Positions 22,787-34,084 of a stretch of 64,000 nt of DNA are shown here, in pieces. Every line of letters starts with the position of its first letter. Positions within the stretch are counted from its first letter, which is position 1. The stretch is from Lepisosteus oculatus. Taxonomy: Eukaryota; Chordata; Actinopteri; Semionotiformes; Lepisosteidae. The translations under genes were made by a program, and so were the position numbers. The notes under the pieces were generated by a model. That model made no database searches, was not told the origin of the DNA, and saw only the letters and a program-made list of their open reading frames with translations. The stretch lies in the NCBI RefSeq assembly GCF_040954835.1, contig NC_090697.1, positions 4,476,501 through 4,540,500 of the forward strand. The letters run 5' to 3'.

Positions 22787-23108
22787 TGCTTCAAATTCGT
22801 TTTTCCATGAAGCTGTAAATCAATTGTGTTCACTAAAGGTCCACATGTAAAATATCAGAATTTAAATAAGTTTGTAAGTCATGAATAAGGCACGCTTACA
22901 GATTCAACTGGTATTAATCAGAATAATGTTTAAACATTGAATTATATACCATGAATAAGTTAAATATCTGCACTCAAAACATCAAAATCTAAACATGGTT
23001 AAGAATTTTTGGGAATATGATGAGAACAAATTAAATTGACACAAATAAGATTAACGTTAACAACCTTGCCTTCAACTCAGTGTCTACAAATCTTTTGATG
23101 TGGTGTGA

Positions 23109-23140
23109 TGTTTATATTAATAATTCCTGGCCCCTCCTGG
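23109..23140 (-). promoter_or_regulatory. Shared TAAR promoter block
   Basis: The minus strand reads CCAGGAGGGGCCAGGAATTA followed by ATTAATATAAAC, about 300-330 bp upstream of the start region, farther than in the other genes. An AACAGATGTCATTA and CTCCTCACAAAAACCCAG segment lies just upstream (about 23160-23215), as at the 3.1 kb and 41.9 kb genes. Confidence 0.55.
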
Positions 23141-23399
23141 GTGTTGATGACTCTCCAGTGCTCCTAATGACATCTGTTGATCTGGGTTTTTGTGAGGAGC
23201 CTAGTGAGCATCCCATATCCTTAGACTGAACAGGGAATAAACAGAAAAACAATGGGAACTTAAAGATGTTTTGGCAAATTCAAATAAAATAAAAGTGAAC
23301 AAAAGTCTTTAAACTAGGGGGAAGAAAGTTAATTAAATCAATTAATGAAAGGCAGATACAGTAAGCAAAATCCTTAGAAAAGAGCATGTACAGCTCATG

Positions 23400-24286
23400 C
23401 TGTTGGGGTTAATGTGAAAGTAGTCTGCCAGGACTGTTGGTAGGACAGTTGCCCCTGCCACCTCCTGGATGCTCGTAGGCATGCAGTGTTGCTTGTGAGG
23501 AATCCACCTTTCTTCCAATTAGCGATAAACCTTTACTACTGGTCTATTTTACCAATAAAGTGGTAGAAAATGAACAAATCAAAGGTCAACAGGTGGAAGG
23601 AGCACAACTACACTTCCTCACGTTCCCATGAGCAAACCCAGAATTCCTAGCTTGAAGCAGAGACATGAGAAAACACATTCGACATTTGACATCAGATGGA
23701 TGTTTGTGGATATTATGACTTTCGGGTAGTTAGTTGACATAGGAAGGTGAGGAGACTGTTATTTTAGGTCTGTTGGGCCGTTAGATTACACTGTTCTTCT
23801 TGCTTCATGAGGAAGCTACATCCCCCTTTTTATTTACAGGGGGCATGCTACAGTAGTCACGGAGAGGTGGGAAAAGCAGGGCGAAGAAGAGAAGCAGAGG
23901 GAGGTGAGGTTCTTGAATGATTCCAGGTAGGAAGAGAGCGAACAGGGGTCTCACATTCCTTTTGTGGGGGGGGTGACACCGCGGATATACCCTCGCACCC
24001 CTCGCTACGGATGGTACCACTAGAGGGCCTGTAAGGCAACAAAACAGCCCCGTGCTCACCAGTGACTGCCCAGAACTAGAACCTCGCCTATGCAGCACTG
24101 CTGAAGAGCTTAGTAATCAGAACCCCTTAAAGACAGAATTCTTCATTTACTTTGCTATACAGCTCCATTTAACTGTATAGAATATAATCCATCTAAGTGA
24201 TTCTTCACCGACTTTCCACCTCCTTATCAGGAGAGTTAATTTAATATTCAGTGACACCCCTGGCTAATTACCCACGCACTGTCACA
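23400..24286 (+). mobile_element. Probable LTR of an old gypsy element (5' limit uncertain)
   Basis: It ends in CACTGTCACA three bases before a clear primer-binding site at 24290. The 5' end is a guess at TGTTGGGGTTAATG (about 23411). A polyadenylation-like CCAATAAAG is present near 23550. No second LTR is found downstream, so the limits are weak. Confidence 0.4.
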
Positions 24287-24289
24287 TCG

Positions 24290-24309
24290 TGGCGCCCAAC
24301 GTAGGGCTC
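24290..24309 (+). other. Primer-binding site (tRNA-Lys1,2-like)
   Basis: TGGCGCCCAACGTAGGGCTC differs at one base from the complement of a tRNA-Lys1,2 3' end (TGGCGCCCAACGTGGGGCTC, from memory). Confidence 0.7.
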
Positions 24310-24425
24310 TGTGTGGAGAAATGGCCAGGGCTGATTCTGCTTAAGGAAGCAGTACGAGCACTCATTTTCGCCGTCTCTGCTGAACAAGAGGCTAATGGGC
24401 TCCGTCGTCAAACTCAAGACACCCA

Positions 24426-26092
24426 ACAAGTGTCACGCCCTCTGCAGCCAGGGGGCACTCCTTCTCTGTCCTGTCCCTAGTTTCTGGTCTGCTGTCCTTC
24501 CTGTCCCTCTCTCCCTTGGGCTATATATTTCCGGGTCTTGCACTCTGTCCTCGCTCAGCATTGATGTTCGGATGTCCTGAGACCCGCCTAGCACCAGGGC
24601 GCCCCACGTCCGCTCCCTGAGGGCATAGGTTTCTATACGGCATTCCTGAACTCTTTGCACTAATGAGCCCGGGCCTTTTTCCCGTCTCGCCGCTACGCAT
24701 ATGGGTCTTTTTCCGCTCTCCTGCTCCCCACGGTTAGTCCCTTTGGACGTCCGTGACAGAATGCTGAGCCACCTACTAACCCCGCGAGCGGCGTTTTTTT
24801 TTTTGTCTTGCCGCAGTTTTTTTTTCTTGTTCTCTGGGCTGTTTTTTTTTTCAGTTCCTCTATTCTAATCACTGGATATCACTCCGATCTTCCGTGCCTG
24901 TGAGCGGGTCCTGTACCTGGCTTTCCTCGGGTAGATCACTCCGATATCAGTGATTGAATGTTGAGCTGGCTTGCCTATTCTTATTACTGGATATCACTCC
25001 GAGCTTCTGTGTCTGGAGCGGGTTCTCGTGCCTGGCTGTTCCTGGTCTTGCTCTCTCCGATATCAGTGATAAAATGGTAAGCTTTATGCCGTTCCTCCAT
25101 TCTTTTCGCTGGATATCACTCCGGGCATCTGTGTCTGTGAGCGGACTTCGGTCTGGCTTTCCTCAGGTTGTCCACTCCGATATTAGCGTTAGAATGTGAA
25201 CGTGCCCATTTGCCGTTCCTCAATTCTTTTCGCTGGATATCACTCCGGGCATCAGTGTCTGTGAGCGGACTTCGGTCTGGCTTTCCTCAGGTTGTCCACT
25301 CCGATATCAGCGTTAGAATGTGAACGTGCCATTTGCCCAGTCTGCGGTATTTTTTCCCGGGATTTTTGTGGTTTTTTTCTTGTTTTTTGCCTTTTGTTTT
25401 GATTTTTTTCTTCCTGATTTCCCCTCCTTTTTGGTCCCCCCTGCTCTCTGTGTCTCGGAACTTTGGTTCCCACCTGTTTTTGGTTCCTATATGTTTTTTG
25501 TGGTTTGTCTCCCTGGCCTTTCCCAGGTTTTTGTCGGTGTTTGTGCTTGTGTACTTTTTTTGTTTTAAGTCTCCGGAGCTCTTCTCTACCCCCCCCTTCC
25601 TCCACCCAATAAAGGTTTATACCCTGGAGGAAGGGGTAGCTCTCAGCCATGGATTCCCGGAGGTTTCCTTTCAGTTAAATGAGGTTTTTCCTCCCCCCAG
25701 TGCTGTGCAGCTTATTTATTTGTATGGGCGTCGGGAGTCGCCCATGAAGGGGGAGGTACTGTCACGCCCTCTGCAGCCAGGGGGCACTCCTTCTCTGTCC
25801 TGTCCCTAGTTTCCGGTCTGCTGTCCTTCCTGTCCCCCTCTCCCTTGGGCTATATATTTCCGGGTCTTGCACTCTGTCCTCGCTCAGCATTGATGTTCGG
25901 ATGTCCTGAGACCCACCTAGCACCAGGGCGGCCCACGTCCACTCCCTGAGGGCATAGGTTTCTATACGGCATTCCTGAACTCTTTGCACTAATGAGCCCG
26001 GGCCTTTTTCCCGTCTTGCTGCTACGCATATGGGACTTTTTCCGCTCTCCTGCTCCCCACGGTTAGTCCCTTTGAACGTCCGTGACAACAAG
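24426..26092 (+). mobile_element. Complete short non-coding LTR retrotransposon (TRIM-like) with TSD
   Basis: Two 328-bp LTRs (24431-24758 and 25760-26087) in direct orientation, both TGTCACG...CGTGACA, differ at about nine positions (~97% identical). The element is flanked by ACAAG on both sides (24426-24430, 26088-26092). A purine tract GAAGGGGGAGGTAC precedes the right LTR. The ~1-kb interior has no gag or pol. It holds T-rich runs and four ~120-bp tandem repeats. No standard primer-binding site follows the left LTR (GAATGCTGAGCC). It must be mobilised by another element if at all. It sits inside the older gypsy gag remnant. Confidence 0.92.
24858..25337 (+). repeat. Four ~120-bp tandem repeats inside the short LTR element
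   Basis: Each unit has ATTCTT..TGGATATCACTCCG near its start, a GAGCGG and CTGGCTTTCCTC middle, and a CACTCCGATATCAG end, so TGGATATCACTCCG and CTCCGATATCA recur at regular spacing. The last two units are nearly identical. Function unknown. Confidence 0.85.
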
Positions 26093-28654
26093 TCCAGCTG
26101 GTGATTTTCCAGGAGGCAGCCTCGGTCCAAACCTGCTACCTACCGAGCCAGGTCAAGGTGACCCAAGACCTTTGTTGTCAAATGGAAGATTTTATTTATC
26201 TTTTCTCCCTGCTCCTCCTCATCTTTTTTGAGAGGACAGCTGAATGCCTTAACCGGGACTCTGCTATCTGGGTGAGCATCATTGCTCCTTTTCTCTATGG
26301 GGAAGCTCAAAAGGCATATTACAACCTTGACAGCTCTTCTGCTGCAGATTATAACCTGCTCAAAGCTGAGATCCTCACCCATGAAGGGGTTAAAACACGG
26401 GTCCAGGCACAGTATTCCAGGTGTTGCGCTACAGTCCCAACATCTCCGCTCACTCTCAAATGTTCAATCTAATCTACTGTACTTGGCAAAGAAATGGTTG
26501 GAGCTATTCACTTTGATGCCCAATCAAATAGTAGAAAGAATAGTCCTCTACTCTCATCCATGACAATCGCCCCCTAACCTGTATCAAAATGTTGAACAAT
26601 CCAATCGTCAAAATGTAGATGACTTCATGGCAACCTTGGAACAGTCTGGCAGCCACTGACATCGCAGGGAAATCCCAGGGGGCTGCTGCTTCCTCATCCT
26701 CTCCTCTGTGTCGAGGACTCCAAAGGGAGGAGACCAAGCAGAATCTCGGAATGGGTGCAGAGTCAGTTCCCATCTAATCTGAAGGATGGCCATAGCTTTC
26801 CAGGGACATAAGGTGGTAGAACCGTGATGAACAGCCACATTGTGAACATCATGAACTTGACCAGTGTCTCATCAAAGACTGCACTAAGACGGACTGTAAT
26901 ATAGAGACCGGCTAAAGTAGAGAGTCACCCCAGTTTCTCTATCACCTGTATTCACAGGAAGCAAAAGAATTATCCAGCCGCCTGTCTAAATCTCCAGCTC
27001 AGAGGACAAAGCTTCAATATCTGCACCACCATGATTCTCTTATTCTTGTGAGGGACTTTCCCTGGTTTTCACAATTATTCCCCTCGCAGGAATCCCTTTC
27101 GCAGAATACAAACTTAAGGAAGAATGAAAAAACTTACCCTACGCCACAGGTAATCTGCATAGTGGGAAAATGAGCAAGAAAAGGAGTCACTTCGCAAACA
27201 GACTCTCACAGAGCTTCCCCCTCTCCTTTTTCTCCCCACAGCTCAAGGGCTAGGTCTAAACTAAATGGCACAAACCCAGAAGGGATACTCGTACTATAAA
27301 AGCATTGACAATTCATATTGCGGGCTAGCCCACTCAAACCTACAGAGATGCAGGAATTGAAAAAACCCAAGAAAGAATATTTGAATAGGTTCTCCTGGTA
27401 AGGGAAGGTTCTTCTGCTGACGTCAGGGGTTTCTGCAATAGCTTCGTTCCCTGAAGCCACAGTTATAAGCTCTGCTACAACCCTTACTCATTATCGAAGA
27501 ACCTTTTTCTCGCACCGCAATGGATCTCCTAGGACCACTCCCCAGAAGTTTTCTCCCAGAAGTTTGACAAGGTGGAGCACCCAGTCCTTTTTCTAAACTG
27601 TAAGTGCTCCTGAGGGAACAAAAATTAGCTGGGCAGTGTATTCTGACTTGTTCATAGCAGGGACTGCAAAAAAGACCACCTCTGCTGGTATCTGAAGCTT
27701 ACAACCAAGAATAAGAAGGGAAGGTGTGCAGCTAGTGAATCCTTGACTGCTGAGGAGCAGGTGAGGACCACCAGGGGCAATTACTGGCACCATGCCTATT
27801 TGCAACTTCCAGGGCCTGTCTGAAGGTTCCCCTGTCCCTGCCCACAGCGTCTACTCTAGGGGCCTCTCAGCAACCTTCCTCAGTTGTTCTGACAGCCAGT
27901 GGGCCTGCTGTCTGATAGGGCAAGTGTCACCAGTGTCAATGAGGTGCCTGAAGAAATCGGTGTGGCCAAGGTCCTGTGGTACTAACGCGAAGACATGCTG
28001 GAACTACAGGGCAAGACTCCAGAGATGCTCACCTTGGCAGGGTGTCAGGTCCTTGGTCAGGTCAGAGCCACACCAGCACAGCCTCCCTGGTTCCTGGCAG
28101 GGGTCGACCTGGTGAACCCTCATGGACTAGAGCAGGGTTCTAGTGCATGGGTGAAGCTTGACAAGCCTTCTGGCGAGAACTGTCTTAAGATCCTGCCTGC
28201 GTAGGGTGTCAGGTTTCGATGGCTGTTGGCGGGAAAGGGCTGCTGCCGGCAACTTACTCAAAGGCTGCCAGGCAGTGGTCAGCTCTACTGCAGGGCTCTG
28301 ATTCAGGAACCAACTACAGTATAGTATTAGTCTCATTCTTGCAGACTGCCTAATTGCCAGTATTTACCATTGCTTTGCAAATAAAATTATATTTCAGGGT
28401 TTTGAGTGGTGCATACCGTACTTCAACAGCAAATTGCAATATTAACAATTTTGTTATGGATGTTGATATACAGTAAATATAGAGCAGATTTGTATCAGCT
28501 TTTTTTTAAAGCTTTTGTTATCCCAGTGCCAAAGATATTGAATGTAACATGTTTGAATGTTTACAGGTTGGTAATCTCACATCAGCCATTATGAAAGTGT
28601 TTGACTGGCTAGTATGCAAAATAAACAAGTGCTGTTGAGGAGGCTGCCTCTCTG

Positions 28655-28755
28655 TACCTGCACCTTGAGGTACACACTGGTCTTGCTCATAGATTACAGT
28701 TTGGCTTTTAATACAGTACAATAGTCCCTCAGACGCTGTTCCATCAGCTTTCATT
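28655..28755 (+). pseudogene. LINE reverse transcriptase fragment
   Basis: The plus-strand frame reads LLIDYSLAFNTVQ near 28680-28720, matching the DYSSAFNT region of L2/Rex-type reverse transcriptases, with an immediate stop. Too short for family assignment. Confidence 0.4.
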
Positions 28756-28959
28756 GACATGGATGTGAATCAATAAACAGTTTCTAGTTTCTAGATTTTT
28801 TTTATAAAGTAGGAGGTGGATGGCCAAAGTACATCAGAAGCTCTCATAGCCATTGGTTTTAAATACAAGTACTTCCCAAGGGTAGAATTCTGTGACTGAT
28901 GTTGAGATAGTGGAGAAATTAGGTGCTGTTCCTTTAAGTTTCATGGCACAACAGTCTTC

Positions 28960-29770
28960 TCCATCTTGAATGAGAGACCAATGTACTGTACGTATAACAT
29001 AAGACAATCAAAAACCCTTTTCTCAGCAAACTCAGAAAGTTTGGTGTGTAACATAGACCATGGTCCATTTTTACAGGGCAACAGTTAAGAGAGTGTTAAT
29101 GTTTTCTGTGACAGTCTGATTTGAGAATTTAGCCTCTCCAGAGAAAAAACAGTTGGATAGAGTGTTCCACACTGCTTCTAAAATAATTGTCTGTGACTTA
29201 CTATCTGTTGCTTCCACACACTGTATGCAACATGCTTAAAATTGAAAAAATTGAAAAAATTATTAGTGACCACCCCTACCCTCTTTTCCCTTGCTGCTGA
29301 AAAGATTTGCATGTCTGTGGTGGATTCTCTACTCACGAGAACATGAGTGAGTATCACACGCTTTTAAGTTCAAATTAAATAGTGATGAATGTTCAGTCTT
29401 TAATGTCTGCAAGGTTAAGGAATTGTATGTATGGTTTTGGTAGTGGTAGATATATACTGTACAGTGTTATTTTATGGCTCCAGCCACATTCCAACTGGTT
29501 TCTTCCCAAAGACCACCCACAGGTCAAAGGTATTACAGATATTGTAAAAAGCCCATCAAAGACCCCGTTTTCTCAGGCAGCTCAGAACGTTTGATTTGGT
29601 TTGTCTCATGACCACGGTCCTTTTTTCACAGTGCAACACTTGAGAGTATGCTAACCTTTTTTTGTGAATGTTTAAGAATTTAACCTCGCAGGAGAAAAAA
29701 CAGCAAGTTTGACTGGTCCACACTACTTGAACTCTGAGAATTGTGAGAAAAAAAAAACATCCAAATATTT
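28960..29770. repeat. Local diverged duplication
   Basis: 28990-29200 and 29560-29745 share ordered segments: TTTTCTCAG..AACTCAGAA / TTTTCTCAGGCAGCTCAGAA, ACCA.GGTCC.TTTTT, AGAGAAAAAACAG / AGGAGAAAAAACAG and TCCACACT. No coding signal. Confidence 0.55.
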
Positions 29771-30095
29771 CAAAATCTTTTTTTTTTAACCCAGCATACA
29801 ATACACAGCAGTTTGAATGCATTCGTAAATATTTTGAGTGAACCACAGCCATTTATTTGAAGGTATTTAAAATGTTAAAATTAAAATGCTTTGTCAAGGT
29901 TTTTGAATGTTATTCTTTATTGTTTCTCCTTGCCGTATTTTAGAGCACATAACAGCCTGTTTAATTTTTTCCATTGTTATTTAATATTTTAATATTTTAT
30001 GCTCTACAGGTATGTCTGATCGTGGGGGCTGTTCTTTAAGCTCCTCATCCAACCCTTAGTGATTAGGGCCAATGAACAATTATCAACACTATTAA

Positions 30096-30130
30096 AGTGG
30101 GAGTGGCTAGTAATCCTGTTTAACATTTAC
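30096..30130 (+). promoter_or_regulatory. Shared TAAR promoter block, most diverged copy
   Basis: AGTGGGAGTGGCTAGTAATC followed by CTGTTTAACATTTA, about 180-210 bp before the start at 30308. The GGAGGGGC core is GGAGTGGC and the TATA-like box is weak, but position and order fit the other genes. A CTCCTCATCCAACCC segment at 30041-30055 parallels the upstream segment of other subfamily A genes. Confidence 0.45.
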
Positions 30131-30307
30131 ACTCACATGAAGAGATGTTGAGAGACTTTGAAGCAGGCAAACTAGCAATGATTCTGTCTGTGCCGTTTTT
30201 GCTCTGAATATAATTCACAGTATGAAGATGTAATTGTAATTTAACTGTAACTGGGAAATCTGTTTATTTTTCTTTTGTGGATAATTCAGTTAATACATTT
30301 CAAATCA

Positions 30308-31330
30308 ATGGAATTACCAGAATCTGGGGAAGTGCAGTACTGTTTCCAATCATATAACTCATCCTGTATTAAGGAAGTGCGATCTCCAGCTGTGTATGTG
30401 GTGATGTATATTTCTGCAGTGGCAGTGGTGATGCTGACAGTGTGTGGAAACCTGGTGGTGATTATTTCTATCTCTCACTTCAAGCAGCTCCACACACCAA
30501 CCAACTTCCTCCTGCTCTCTCTGGCTGTGGCAGACTTACTAATAGGACTAACCGTGATGCCTTTCCGCTTAAGTGTGTTAATAGAGACATGCTGGTATTT
30601 TGGAGAAACGTTTTGTACAATTTACAAAACAGTTCAATATGTTTTCACATCTGTGTCAATTAATAATGTTGTATGCGTCTCTATTGATCGTTATTTTTCT
30701 GTTTGTTATCCTTTCCTTTATTCTACAAAAGTTATATTTTACATAACACAGCCAGTTATATCATTTAATTGGTTAATATCTCTGTTATACAATTTGGCAC
30801 TTGTTTATTTTAATGGAAATATTAGTGGTGATGAACTCAATACTTGTCTTGGAGACTGTTTGTTTGTGATGAGTGAAGCCTGGGGAATAGCTGATTTAAT
30901 ATTTGTATTTATTCTGCCATGTTCTATAATGATTGTCCTCTATGTGAAAATTTTTGTAGTAGCTAGAAGACATGCAAAATTAATCAATACTGTTACAGCA
31001 CATGCTAATTCTGCAAATGAAAGACAAGGCAAAATTCCTAAGAAATCTGAAACAAAAGCTGCTAAAACATTAGGGATCGTAGTTGTTGTCTTTCTCCTGT
31101 GTTTGGTGCCATATTATATCTGCACACTAGTTTATGAAAAAGTCAATATGTCTTCTTCTTCTGTACTTATTAATTGTCTTGTTTTGTTGGCCTGTTTTAA
31201 TTCTTGTCTCAATCCCATTATTTACGCCCTGTTTTACTCCTGGTTTCAGAAATCCGTGAAATTGATTGTAACACGGAAGATATTTAACCCAGCATCATCT
31301 TTGATTAATTTGTTCCCAGAAACCTTGTAA
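30308..31330 (+). CDS. taar: Trace amine-associated receptor (TAAR), subfamily A, 340 aa
   Basis: Intronless class-A GPCR. The start at 30308 (MELPESGEVQYCFQ) matches the N-terminus of relatives. An in-frame ATG at 30275 would add 11 residues and is less likely. Seen: N17 (NSS), C12/C20, LHTPTN, LAVAD, C103 (3.25), DRY at 127-129, ECL2 CLGDC, N171 (NIS), L266 at 6.48, P268, and fingerprint NSCLNPIIYALFYSWF. Position 3.32 is Q110; D196 is at 5.42 (P204 = 5.50). The second intracellular loop reads CYPFLY where minus-strand genes have CDPLLY, a feature shared with the 41.9 kb gene. The two share diverged 3' flanks as well, so they are tandem duplicates. Expected to detect amine odours; ligand unknown. 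Confidence 0.95.
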   Translation: MELPESGEVQYCFQSYNSSCIKEVRSPAVYVVMYISAVAVVMLTVCGNLVVIISISHFKQLHTPTNFLLLSLAVADLLIGLTVMPFRLSVLIETCWYFGETFCTIYKTVQYVFTSVSINNVVCVSIDRYFSVCYPFLYSTKVIFYITQPVISFNWLISLLYNLALVYFNGNISGDELNTCLGDCLFVMSEAWGIADLIFVFILPCSIMIVLYVKIFVVARRHAKLINTVTAHANSANERQGKIPKKSETKAAKTLGIVVVVFLLCLVPYYICTLVYEKVNMSSSSVLINCLVLLACFNSCLNPIIYALFYSWFQKSVKLIVTRKIFNPASSLINLFPETL

Positions 31331-31339
31331 ACATAGTGA

Positions 31340-32247
31340 CTCCCTGTCTCAAGTGTCAATTGTATGACTTTACCCATCCCTCTTTTTTTGTCTTTTTACC
31401 AGAGATTTGATCATTTTAAAATTCACCATCACATATCAGTAAACAGTGTGAAACGACTCATACTGAATTAAAAATAATATACTGTACATACTTTCTTTTA
31501 TAAATATTCTGCAATAGAAAGTACCATGTTATACTGTAGTTCCTGCCCTCTGTTTAATAATATCTAAACTTTACAAAAAATATTAACATCATTCTCAAAT
31601 GTATATGGAGGAAGAGGGCAGATGATGTTATATTGTAGATTGAAACAGTTGAGAAAAATCAAATCCTCTGTCCTTGATATTCTTTCACACTGGCTTTTTA
31701 CAGCAAGAATGGGAACCCCATGTTTCTATGCCAGTATACTGTAGGTTGATATTTTGATTAGCTACTGACTAACATGTGCAAAAAGAGGTTGTGTGATCTG
31801 CTATCTAAATAGTTTGTTCTTTTACGTTATTCAGCTGTAATAAAAGTCAGGGATCCACTGTAGTTGTAGTTGTACTTTATTGGTTTAGAAGATGATTCTA
31901 GATAACAGGTCTTCAACAGGTCTTTTTTCCATTTGTCTAATTTAATAATTTATCTTAATGAGTACCTCATCATTGTTAACTTTATATAACTTAATATAAA
32001 ACATATTTATTTCTTACATTTTTATTTTTAGGTATACTACCCCAGCACTTTTGATTCCTCTAATAAAAGTCAATATTAAACTTGGAATCATAAAAAACAT
32101 ATTCTTCTGGGGTTAAAGAGATTGCAGATTTATTTTTAAAAATTAAAATAATTTTCCTTCATTATTAACTGTGCAAATATCATTATTGTACCATTCCTCA
32201 AAAAAGGCTTCTGTTTTTGGACTTTATGTATATTCTATTTAATGACT
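31340..32247. other. 3' flank of the 30.3 kb TAAR gene
   Basis: AT-rich; 31610-31740 resembles 43100-43240 downstream of the 41.9 kb gene (for example GGCTTTTTACAGCAAGAATG / GGCTTTTTACAGCAAGGATG). No gene seen. Confidence 0.5.
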
Positions 32248-32760
32248 AACAGCAGCCATATCACCCTGCAACTCACAACTGGCAACCCACTGAAGCTAAG
32301 CAGGTGTGAGCCTGGTCAGTACCTGGATGAGAGACCTCCTGGGAAAAACTAAGGTTGCTAACGGTAGAGGTGTTAGTGGGGCCAGCAGGGGGTGCTCATT
32401 CTGCAGTCCATGTGGGTCCTAATGCTCCAGTACCGTCTTTCAGATGAGATGTAAAAGTGAGGTCATTAAAAATCCCAGGGTGTTTCTTGAAAAGAGTAGG
32501 GGTGTAACCCCAGTGTCCTGGCCAAATTTCCCATTGGCCCTTTCCAATTATGGCCTCCTAACAATCCCTCTATGAGTTGGCTACATTACTCTGCTCTCCT
32601 CCCCACTGATATCTGATGTGTGGGGAGCGTACTGGCGCACTATGGCTGCTGTCACATTATCCAGGTGGGGCTGCACATTGGTGTTGGTGGAGAGCACTTT
32701 GAGTGGAGTGTCCAGGAAAGCGCTACATAAGTGTAAGCAATTATTATTAATTATTATTAA
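32248..32760 (+). mobile_element. SINE3-like element with 5S rRNA-derived head, complete
   Basis: The head (about 32255-32360) follows 5S rRNA: CATATCACCCTG, GAAGCTAAGCAGGTGTGAGC, CTGGTCAGTACCTGGATGAG and AGACCTCCTGGGAA. It is followed by the body modules and the AGCGCTACATAAGTGTAAGC tail with (ATT)n. This is the best-preserved copy and shows that the family is 5S-derived. Confidence 0.85.
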
Positions 32761-34080
32761 CATCAATGTGTTGAAAATATATGTTTGCAAAGTTCGCAAA
32801 ATCAATAAATTTGTTTTTGAAAGGGAATGTTTGATTTCATTACCAGTTTTATAAATGTTCTATGTTAAAAATGTAAGGTTTAACTTTTTTCAGAACACAG
32901 TACAGTACAGCAATTTTATGTATACATTAGTTGTCAAATTCAGTATTCACTATATTAGATATTCTATTAAGCTTCTGTGATTTGTTTTTCAAAGAATAAC
33001 CAATCAATCACCTCTGTCTGGGTCCAGATGTAAAGGCAAACGATCTACACTGGCTGTTTTCAGCCTTTGGTGCACCTTACCCCAGGGGTGTAAAATCTGT
33101 AATGTCTGAAAAATTACTTCACAGAATTACTTCACAAAATATCACAGGTTTTGCTGATATTCAGCATTGTTGAATGTCCATATTTAACATATTGCCTTTA
33201 AAAAATATAAACATAAATAAACAAAAAAGAGGTCAGATTAAAATATATTTTGAGTTATGATTTGAATGCATCTCTCTACACTACATAAAGTTTTTTTTTA
33301 TTTAATAAAAGACAAGTTGAATCCAATACTCACACAATACTGTATATACAGTATACAGTAATTGTAACAAATTTTGAGTTTGTGCTACTCCGCTTTTATA
33401 TGGTTTCACTTAAATACGGATAAAACCACTCATATATGAAAAATTAAAAAAATCTACCACTGAACCAAAGCATAATTTGGACGAGTTAGATTAAAAAACC
33501 ACAAGAGTTACTTTTCTGTTTTCTCAAAGAGTTTAATGAAAAACTAAAAGCATTTAATTTCCCATTATAACAATCACCACAGCAAATTGTTGTTAGAACA
33601 AACACATCCAAACGTTTCCAAATGAATCACAAGTGACTGAAGAATGTTTGCTGGACATTGATGAAGATTGTGGTTACCACCACTCCCACTATATAAATAC
33701 AGTGTTGTTGAAAGTATTTAGACTATTTAAAAATTCTTAAATGTTGTTGGATTGTTGGATAACAGTTCCTCCCTTTGATGAGGAATGAGGAGCCCGGGAC
33801 CCCCAGAAAAAAAGTGAGAAGTGGCGAAGGGCTAGCTGCAAACATGGGGATGGAGAAATGTGAAAAAGAGGTATTTCACGTCATGAGAAATTCATGAGAC
33901 AGGTCATGCTGTAGAATGGCATGTGTATGCTTTACCTGACCACCATGTTCTTATGACTGAACTGCCAGCCCAAGCTCACGATCCAGCATTTTTCTTACAT
34001 CTCCGCTCAGGTTTTTAATATTCTCCTATACCCAATTTTCCCATATGTATAAATTATTTCACAGAAAAAACAAACTGGAT
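32761..34080. other. AT-rich intergenic DNA
   Basis: No gene. 32930-33040 resembles 44740-44850 (GTTGTCAAATTC.GTATT and GTGATTTGTTTTTCAA), a continuation of the duplicated 3' flank. 33430-33660 has weak similarity to the tRNA-like/arm repeat (ACTGAACCAAAGC, CAAACGTTTCCAAATGAATC). Confidence 0.45.
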
Positions 34081-34084
34081 CATT

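Larger units (their letters stand above)
24310..28200 (+). pseudogene. Degraded Ty3/gypsy element (gag and integrase remnants), interrupted
   Basis: After the PBS an open stretch runs to 24425, is interrupted by a younger LTR element, and resumes at 26088. A gag-like segment follows at about 26238-26420: ERTAE, then a W, LYGEAQKAYYNL, DYNLLKAEIL and GVKTRVQAQ, the spacing seen in vertebrate gypsy gag proteins. Near 27520 MDLLGPLPRS looks like the start of an integrase core. The stretch between has stops and frame changes, and 27600-28200 is unassigned. It is not functional. Confidence 0.65.

Noticed and set aside
25252-25650. 132-aa lysine- and glutamine-rich minus-strand ORF in the miniature LTR element
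   Set aside because: Its composition follows from T-rich tracts and tandem repeats read backwards. No domain, and it runs antisense to the element.
30275-30307. Upstream Met giving a 351-aa version of the 30.3 kb TAAR
   Set aside because: The downstream Met at 30308 aligns with the other subfamily A starts.
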